From Flammeovirgaceae bacterium (lineage in GTDB: Bacteria > Bacteroidota > Bacteroidia > Cytophagales > MED-G16), in NCBI GenBank assembly GCA_002696995.1, contig NZUF01000024.1, positions 19,848 to 30,427 of the forward strand: a stretch of DNA of 10,580 nucleotides, written 5' to 3'. Each line of letters begins with the position of its first letter. Position 1 is the stretch's first letter. This document shows, piece after piece, positions 6,222-10,580 of this stretch. A program made the translations under genes and the position numbers. The notes beneath the pieces were generated by a model that saw only the letters and a program-made list of their open reading frames with translations, was not told where the DNA came from and did not search any database.

Positions 6222-8639
6222 ATGAGTGAGACTAAACAATTAAGGTTAGGGCAGATAGCAAGAAAGCTAAATGTAGGTAGAAATACCATAATTACTTTTC
6301 TTCATGAAAAAGGATATGAAGTTGATTCTAATCCTAATACAAAAATTAGTCATGACTTATTTAAAATTCTAGAAAATGCTTTTGAGGATTCTGCAGTTGA
6401 AAAAAAGGTAGCCTCTAATATTAAAATAGGTATTGAAGAAAAAGCAAATTTTATAAATGAGTCAAAAAAAGAGGAAGAGAAAAAAGAGGAAGAGAAAAAA
6501 GAAAAAGAGAAAAAAGAAAAAGAGAAAAAAGAAAAAGAACCAGAAAAGAAAGAAACTGGAGGAATAAAAATTATAAAGAAAATAAAGCTTGATGATAATA
6601 GTAAAAAGCGAGTAGCTTCATCAGATCAATCAAAGAAAAAAAGGAGACCTAGGAAAAGAATAATTTCAAATAAAAAAAATCAGAAATTTGGGTCTCAAAA
6701 CCCACCTGAAAGTAAAGAAGATATTGATAAAAAAAACAAAGAGATCCAAAATAAAATTAAATCAACACTAGCTAAACTTAGCGGAACAAAAGACTCTGAA
6801 ACTAAAAGATCAAAATATAGAAAGGAGAAGAGAAGTCAACACGCAGAAGCTATTGAAGAAGAAAAAATAAAACAAGAAGAAGACTCAAAAACTTTAAAGG
6901 TTACTGAATATATCTCTGCCAATGACTTAGCAAAGCTTATGGATGTTACTGTAAATGATGTAATATCTAAATACCTTGAAATTGGAATGTTCGTTTCAAT
7001 AAACCAGAGATTAGATGCTGAAACCATAAGCATAATTGCAGAAGAATTTGGATTTAAAGTAGAGTTTACAACATCGGATGATGAAGAAATTGAAGTAGTA
7101 GAGGAAGAAGATAAAGAAGAAGAATTATCTCCACGTGCCCCTATTGTTACAATTATGGGTCATGTAGATCACGGAAAAACATCTTTATTAGATTATATAA
7201 GAAAGTCTAGAGTAACCGAAGGAGAAGCTGGTGGGATTACTCAACATATAGGTGCATATGATGTTGAGACAAAGAGTGGACAAAAAATCGCTTTTTTAGA
7301 TACCCCAGGACACGAAGCTTTCACTGCAATGAGAGCTAGAGGTGCTAAAATTACTGATATTGTAATTATTGTAATAGCTGCAGACTCAACTGTAATGCCT
7401 CAAACCAAAGAAGCTATCAATCATAGCAAAGTTGCTAATGTTCCTATAGTATTTGCAATAAATAAGATTGATACCCCTAATGCAAATGTCAATAAAGTAA
7501 AAGAAGATTTATCTAATAATAATATCTTAGTTGAAGATTGGGGAGGTAAATACCAATGTCAAGAAGTCTCTGCAAAAACCGGTAAAGGAATTGATGAATT
7601 ATTAGAAAAAGTTTTATTAGAAGCAGAATTATTAGAGCTAAAAGCAAATGAAAATAAAAAGGCGGTAGGTACTGTTGTTGAGTCTGAGTTGGATAAAGGT
7701 AGAGGATATTTAACAACAATAATGGTTCAAGGAGGAACACTTCAGAAGGGAGATATAGTTCTTGCAGGTGCACAACATGGAAAAGTAAAAGCTTTGTTTG
7801 ACCACAGAGGGAAAGAAAAGGATAGTGTAGGGCCTTCCACACCTATATTAATGCTCGGTCTTAATGGTGCTCCACAGGCAGGAGATAAATTTAATGTGTT
7901 CAATACAGATAAAGAAGCTAGAGACTTAGCAACAAAAAGAGAGCAATTAATTAGAGAACAAAAATTAAGAACTAAAAAACACGTTACTCTTGATGAGATT
8001 GGGAGAAGATTGGCTCTTGGAAGTTTTAAAGAATTAAATATTGTTCTTAAGGGTGATGTTGATGGATCCATAGAAGCCCTTTCTGATTCAATGGAAAAAT
8101 TATCAACTGATGAAATATCCGTTAATATTATTCATAGAGGTGTAGGTCAAATTACAGAATCAGATGTATTACTTGCATCTGCATCAGATGCAATAATTAT
8201 AGGGTTTCAAGTAAGGCCATCTGTTAGCGCAAGAACTTTAGCTGAGAAGGAAGGGATAGATATAAGAATGTACTCTATTATTTATGAGGCAATTAGTGAA
8301 ATGAAAAGTGCAATGGAAGGAATGTTAGAACCAACAGAAGAAGAAAAGATTGTAGGTAATGTAGATGTGAGGGAAGTATACAAAATATCAAAGATTGGAA
8401 CAATTGCTGGTTGTTATGTTACTAATGGAAGTATTATAAGAAAAAATAAAATTAGGTTGATTAGAGATGGAATTGTTATATTCACAGGAAAAATAAAACA
8501 GTTAAAAAGGTTTAAGGAAGATGCAAATGAAGTAAAAAATGGATATGAATGTGGTATAAGTATCGAAGACTTTAATGACATTAAAGTTGGAGATGTGATA
8601 GAATCATTTGAAATAAAAGAGATTAAAAGAAAACTTTAA
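6222..8639 (+). CDS. infB: Translation initiation factor IF-2
   Basis: IF-2 is the GTPase that brings fMet-tRNA to the 30S ribosomal subunit and promotes 50S joining. The 805 residues contain: an N-terminal helix-turn-helix-like segment (about 5-55, [20 protein letters not shown]); a highly charged Lys/Glu linker (about 80-225) with a short tandem repeat; an IF2N-type domain (about 226-280, [21 protein letters not shown]); the G domain (about 305-470) with G1 GHVDHGKT at 313-320, GGITQHIG at 337-344, G3 DTPGHE at 360-365, G4 NKID at 414-417 and G5 SAK at 450-452; domain II (about 480-570); domain III (about 600-700, [16 protein letters not shown]); and the C-terminal fMet-tRNA-binding domain (about 707-800, [21 protein letters not shown]). 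The linker seems shorter than in many Bacteroidota IF-2 proteins. The ATG at 6222 follows the nusA stop by 3 bp, the classic nusA-infB linkage. Confidence 0.98.
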   Translation: MSETKQLRLGQIARKLNVGRNTIITFLHEKGYEVDSNPNTKISHDLFKILENAFEDSAVEKKVASNIKIGIEEKANFINESKKEEEKKEEEKKEKEKKEKEKKEKEPEKKETGGIKIIKKIKLDDNSKKRVASSDQSKKKRRPRKRIISNKKNQKFGSQNPPESKEDIDKKNKEIQNKIKSTLAKLSGTKDSETKRSKYRKEKRSQHAEAIEEEKIKQEEDSKTLKVTEYISANDLAKLMDVTVNDVISKYLEIGMFVSINQRLDAETISIIAEEFGFKVEFTTSDDEEIEVVEEEDKEEELSPRAPIVTIMGHVDHGKTSLLDYIRKSRVTEGEAGGITQHIGAYDVETKSGQKIAFLDTPGHEAFTAMRARGAKITDIVIIVIAADSTVMPQTKEAINHSKVANVPIVFAINKIDTPNANVNKVKEDLSNNNILVEDWGGKYQCQEVSAKTGKGIDELLEKVLLEAELLELKANENKKAVGTVVESELDKGRGYLTTIMVQGGTLQKGDIVLAGAQHGKVKALFDHRGKEKDSVGPSTPILMLGLNGAPQAGDKFNVFNTDKEARDLATKREQLIREQKLRTKKHVTLDEIGRRLALGSFKELNIVLKGDVDGSIEALSDSMEKLSTDEISVNIIHRGVGQITESDVLLASASDAIIIGFQVRPSVSARTLAEKEGIDIRMYSIIYEAISEMKSAMEGMLEPTEEEKIVGNVDVREVYKISKIGTIAGCYVTNGSIIRKNKIRLIRDGIVIFTGKIKQLKRFKEDANEVKNGYECGISIEDFNDIKVGDVIESFEIKEIKRKL
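6471..6539 (+). repeat. 15-bp tandem repeat inside infB (about 4.6 copies)
   Basis: Two copies of GAGGAAGAGAAAAAA (6471-6485, 6486-6500) are followed by two copies of the variant GAAAAAGAGAAAAAA (6501-6515, 6516-6530) and a partial fifth (6531-6539). The unit keeps frame and encodes EEEKK, then EKEKK, in the charged linker of IF-2. Each variant is present as an identical adjacent pair, suggesting stepwise recent duplication. Copy number could differ between strains without breaking the protein. Confidence 0.93.
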
Positions 8640-8649
8640 ATTGAAGAAT

Positions 8650-9033
8650 ATGGCTAAGAAATTAAAAACAAAATACACTGCTTCAGAATTAAAAGAGTTT
8701 GAAAAGCTGATTTTAGAAAAAATGAAAAATGCACAAAAGGAACTTGACTTCATTAGAGAATCTTTACAAAGAAGCAGTCTTTCAGGGACAGATTCTACTC
8801 AAGGTGCACTCAAAACTTTAGAAGATGGAGCTGATACAATGGAAAAAGAAAGTTTGAGTCAACTTGCTGGAAGACAACAAAAGTTTATAACAAACTTAGA
8901 AAAAGCTCTAATTAGAATAAAAAGTGGAACATATGGGATATGTAAAGACACTGGTAATTTAATTGATAAAAAAAGATTAAGAGCCGTTCCTCACGCTACA
9001 CAATCTATAGAGGCAAAATTAAATAGAGGTTAA
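8650..9033 (+). CDS. DksA/TraR family protein with degenerate zinc finger
   Basis: Members of this family insert a coiled coil into the RNA polymerase secondary channel and alter promoter response, often with ppGpp. The 127 residues show a helical N-terminal half (about 10-45 and 58-92, rich in Leu, Glu and Lys, with GTDSTQGALKTLEDGADTM between) and a C-terminal segment, YGICKDTGNLIDKKRLRAVPHATQSIEAK, which is the TraR/DksA finger region. Only one cysteine (Cys98) remains where classic DksA has four, with His115 nearby. I recall this arrangement from other Bacteroidota members, so a bound zinc is doubtful and function as a DksA equivalent is inferred. I chose the ATG at 8650, giving MAKK as in relatives; a TTG at 8641 would add three residues. 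The gap to infB is 10 bp and scpB starts 2 bp after the stop, so it belongs to the nusA-infB operon. In many relatives the gene sits near ileS/lspA instead. Confidence 0.88.
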   Translation: MAKKLKTKYTASELKEFEKLILEKMKNAQKELDFIRESLQRSSLSGTDSTQGALKTLEDGADTMEKESLSQLAGRQQKFITNLEKALIRIKSGTYGICKDTGNLIDKKRLRAVPHATQSIEAKLNRG

Positions 9034-9038
9034 AATTG
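9025..9038 (+). promoter_or_regulatory. Ribosome binding site supporting a TTG start for scpB
   Basis: AGAGG at 9025-9029 lies 6 nt before the TTG at 9036. The next in-frame ATG falls near the end of the protein (Met157), and the residues right after TTG (SSLESKIESLIF) already match the conserved ScpB N-terminus, so the rare TTG start is well supported. Most other genes here show no clear Shine-Dalgarno sequence, which makes this one notable. Confidence 0.7.
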
Positions 9039-9599
9039 AGTTCATTAGAATCAAAAATTGAATCATTAATTTTTTGTTCACCAAAGCCTATTAAACTTAG
9101 TGATATAATTAAAACCTTTTCAGAAAGTGAAAAATCGAATTTTTCTGAAAAGAGAATATCCGAAAGTATTAAGGTGTTAATTAATAAATTTAAAAGTGAT
9201 GATTTTTCTTTTGAGATAATTGAATCAGGTGGTGGGTATCAATTCTTAACTAAAAAAGATTATTCTCGATTAAACGAAATTTTTCTTAAACAACAATCTA
9301 AAAGACGTCTTTCAATATCTGCACTAGAGACGCTATCAATAATAGCATATAAACAACCTGTCACAAAATCTGAAATTGAAAAAATAAGAGGAGTAAACTG
9401 TGACTATACAATTCAAAAATTATTAGATAAAGAATTGATAAGAATAGAGGGTAAATCCGATAAAGTTGGTAGGCCACTCATATACTCAACCAGTGAAAAG
9501 TTTATGGATTATTTTGGAATAAATAGTCTTGAACAATTACCTACAATAAAAGATTTCCAAAAAGAGGAGAATTCTATAGGTGATGAAGAAGAAATCTAA
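9036..9599 (+). CDS. scpB: Segregation and condensation protein B
   Basis: ScpB is a double winged-helix protein that dimerises and binds ScpA, the kleisin of the SMC condensin complex, which compacts and helps segregate the chromosome. The 187 residues show the first winged helix (about 1-85, starting LESKIESLIFCSPKPIKLSDI) and the second (about 92-165) with the family hallmark LETLSIIAYKQPVTKSEI at 98-115, followed by IRGVNCDYTIQKLLDKELI, GRPLIYSTSEKFMDYFGI and the ending LEQLP. A short acidic tail (175-187) follows. The start is TTG with an AGAGG ribosome binding site 6 nt upstream; no usable ATG exists. It begins 2 bp after the DksA-like gene and overlaps the downstream rluB-type gene by 17 bp, so translation is probably coupled. 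The partner genes scpA and smc are not in the window, unlike the scpA-scpB pairing common in Firmicutes. Confidence 0.95.
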   Translation: MSSLESKIESLIFCSPKPIKLSDIIKTFSESEKSNFSEKRISESIKVLINKFKSDDFSFEIIESGGGYQFLTKKDYSRLNEIFLKQQSKRRLSISALETLSIIAYKQPVTKSEIEKIRGVNCDYTIQKLLDKELIRIEGKSDKVGRPLIYSTSEKFMDYFGINSLEQLPTIKDFQKEENSIGDEEEI

Positions 9600-10302
9600 T
9601 ATAAAATCAATCCGAATTAATAAATTCATTGCACTTTCAGGATTCTGTTCCCGTAAGCAGGCTGATAATCTTATAACAAAAGGAAAGGTTAAGATAAATG
9701 GGAAAAGGTGTTCTAAATTAGGTTTAATGATTAGTTTAAATGATTTAGTTACAGTTGATGGAATATCAATTATTCCAGAAAAAAAACAATATATTTTACT
9801 AAATAAGCCTAAAGGGTTTTCTATTAAAAGTAATATGAAAGGGAAAACAATTTTTAACTTATTAAAAAAAATTGAAGAAAAGTTATTTCCAGTTGGAGAT
9901 TTAGATGATGATATGTCAGGTCTTTTATTATTAACTAACGATAATAAACTATTAGAAAAATTGATATCCCCTTCACTTAAATTAAAAAAAATTTATAGTA
10001 TTATATTAGATAAAGCTATTAGTAAAAATGATATAGAAACAATAAAATCTGGACTTGCTATTGATAATAAAAAAATATCAATAGAAAAGGTAAAAAAATT
10101 AGAGAATGATAATGAGGTTGGGGTTGAAATAAATAGTGATGAAAATAAGATTTTCAAAAAGATTTTCAAAAAGATAAATCTTAAAATAATTAAGTTAGAT
10201 AGGGTCATGATTGGACCATTAACAAAAAAAGATTTACCAAGAGGAAAATGGAGAAGTTTAAAAGAAAATGAGATAAGAAATTTAAAATCTTTTCTTAACT
10301 AA
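9583..10302 (+). CDS. rluB: RluB/RsuA-type pseudouridine synthase with divergent active site
   Basis: The family converts a specific uridine of rRNA (23S for RluB, 16S for RsuA) to pseudouridine. The 239 residues contain an S4 RNA-binding domain (about 9-60, RINKFIALSGFCSRKQADNLI) and the synthase domain (about 70-225) with YILLNKPKGF at 70-79 and motif II, VGDLDDDMSGLLLLTND, at 104-120; Asp108 aligns with the catalytic Asp. Near the C-terminus IIKLDRVMIGPLTKKDLPRGKWRSL is well conserved. Two changes stand out: the normally conserved GRLD reads GDLD (Asp106 instead of Arg), and the usual GRNR before the VRR segment reads DENK (186-189), with Lys in place of Arg. The enzyme may be divergent in target or activity. 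The ATG at 9583 overlaps scpB by 17 bp; a GTG at 9580 is the alternative. The stop overlaps that of the convergent metalloprotease gene. The exact orthology (RluB, RluE, RluF or RsuA) is inferred from the usual scpB-rluB linkage. Confidence 0.85.
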   Translation: MKKKSNIKSIRINKFIALSGFCSRKQADNLITKGKVKINGKRCSKLGLMISLNDLVTVDGISIIPEKKQYILLNKPKGFSIKSNMKGKTIFNLLKKIEEKLFPVGDLDDDMSGLLLLTNDNKLLEKLISPSLKLKKIYSIILDKAISKNDIETIKSGLAIDNKKISIEKVKKLENDNEVGVEINSDENKIFKKIFKKINLKIIKLDRVMIGPLTKKDLPRGKWRSLKENEIRNLKSFLN

Positions 10303-10580
10303 TCTTTATTATATTCAGCTATCAATGTCTTTATGTACTTAAGATGATTTATAGAAGAATCATCATTTGTCTTCTTAATTTTTATTTTTATTTTTTTATC
10401 TAAACTTATAATTTCACCAAGTACTATTGATCTAATATCAGATGATTGAAAATCTATATTTGTTCCAAATCTTTTATAGTATGGTGACTGTGTTTTATCA
10501 TTTTTCATAATGTCTAATAATTTATTAATATATGTTTTTTGGAGATTTCTTCTATAAAATTTTATTGGGCTAGTATCTGA
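10299..10580 (-). CDS. Zinc-dependent metalloprotease (DUF4953/DUF5117 class), C-terminal fragment
   Basis: The minus-strand frame is open from the window edge to the TAG at 10299-10301, giving the last 93 residues; an internal ATG at 10508 is not a start, since the frame continues without a stop through base 10580. The fragment begins SDTSPIKFYRRNLQKTYINKLLDIM and later has SDIRSIVLGEIISLDKKIK and INHLKYIKTLIAEYNKD. I recognise this as the C-terminal helical region of large secreted zincin-type metalloproteases common in Bacteroidota, in which YRRNLQ..Y...L..LM, SD(I/V)R....GE(L/I)..L and a final H(L)..I..I..... are conserved. The catalytic HExxH motif, signal peptide and most of the protein lie outside the window, so activity cannot be judged. 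The call rests on remembered family pattern and is less certain than the others. The gene converges on rluB with overlapping stop codons. Confidence 0.62.
   Translation of the reverse strand, partial: SDTSPIKFYRRNLQKTYINKLLDIMKNDKTQSPYYKRFGTNIDFQSSDIRSIVLGEIISLDKKIKIKIKKTNDDSSINHLKYIKTLIAEYNKD

Noticed and set aside
6689..6702. Small inverted repeat GGGT...ACCC in the infB linker
   Set aside because: A 4-bp stem inside a coding region with no T-tract; expected by chance.
7513..8071. Two 109-codon minus-strand open frames inside infB
   Set aside because: They are shadows of the conserved IF-2 coding region, overlap each other and have no recognisable motifs.
8641..8649. TTG at 8641 as start of the DksA-like gene
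   Set aside because: The ATG at 8650 gives the usual MAKK N-terminus, and the three extra residues have no support.
10147..10170. 12-bp direct repeat AAGATTTTCAAA x2 near the end of the rluB-type gene
   Set aside because: It encodes KIFKKIF, which aligns without a gap to the NRIVRRIF-like segment of homologues, so it is not an inserted duplication.
10299..10508. A free-standing 69-residue minus-strand gene starting at the ATG at 10508
   Set aside because: The frame stays open upstream to the window edge and the added residues (YRRNLQ...) fit the same family, so it is the tail of a larger gene.

Overview
The window reads as chromosomal housekeeping DNA from an AT-rich, compact Bacteroidota genome, most likely a marine Flavobacteriia- or Cryomorphaceae-like lineage; that placement is inferred from protein character, not from a search. 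The main pointers are: a BatD-type membrane protein tail; a two-domain Nfu protein with the N-terminal motif common in Bacteroidota; a DksA/TraR-like protein of the Bacteroidota type with a single Cys where a C4 zinc finger would be; the C-terminus of a large zincin-type metalloprotease (DUF4953/DUF5117 class) typical of Bacteroidota; and one sequence matching the Bacteroidota promoter consensus TTTG-N19-TAnnTTTG.

Layout. Positions 1-3395 (+ strand) hold four tightly packed genes: the 3' end of batD, aroC (chorismate synthase), a dicarboxylate/amino acid:cation symporter, and an Nfu/NifU-like Fe-S protein. Neighbours overlap by 8 bp or lie 5 bp apart. Positions 3397-4857 (- strand) hold cysS, which converges on the Nfu gene with one base between stop codons. 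Positions 4858-4976 are the only real intergenic region. It separates divergent cysS and nusA and contains a good Bacteroidota promoter followed by a terminator-like hairpin with a T8 tract that ends just before nusA. Positions 4977-10302 (+ strand) hold nusA, infB, a DksA/TraR-like gene, scpB and an rluB-type pseudouridine synthase, all close enough to form one operon. Positions 10299-10580 (- strand) hold the end of the metalloprotease gene, whose stop codon overlaps that of rluB. No gene-free stretch exceeds 120 bases, and I see no tRNA, rRNA, CRISPR array or mobile element.

How it fits together. The right half is an information-processing cluster: transcription elongation/termination (NusA), translation initiation (IF2), a putative RNA-polymerase-binding regulator (DksA-like), chromosome condensation (ScpB) and RNA modification (RluB type). 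The left half mixes aromatic amino acid biosynthesis, solute uptake, Fe-S assembly and the Bat system. No new multi-gene system is apparent. The points most worth a second look are the hairpin in the nusA leader (a possible NusA-responsive attenuator), a cysteinyl-tRNA synthetase unlike the usual Bacteroidota type lying where rimP would be expected, an RluB-type enzyme with altered active-site neighbours, and two convergent gene pairs with no room for a terminator.
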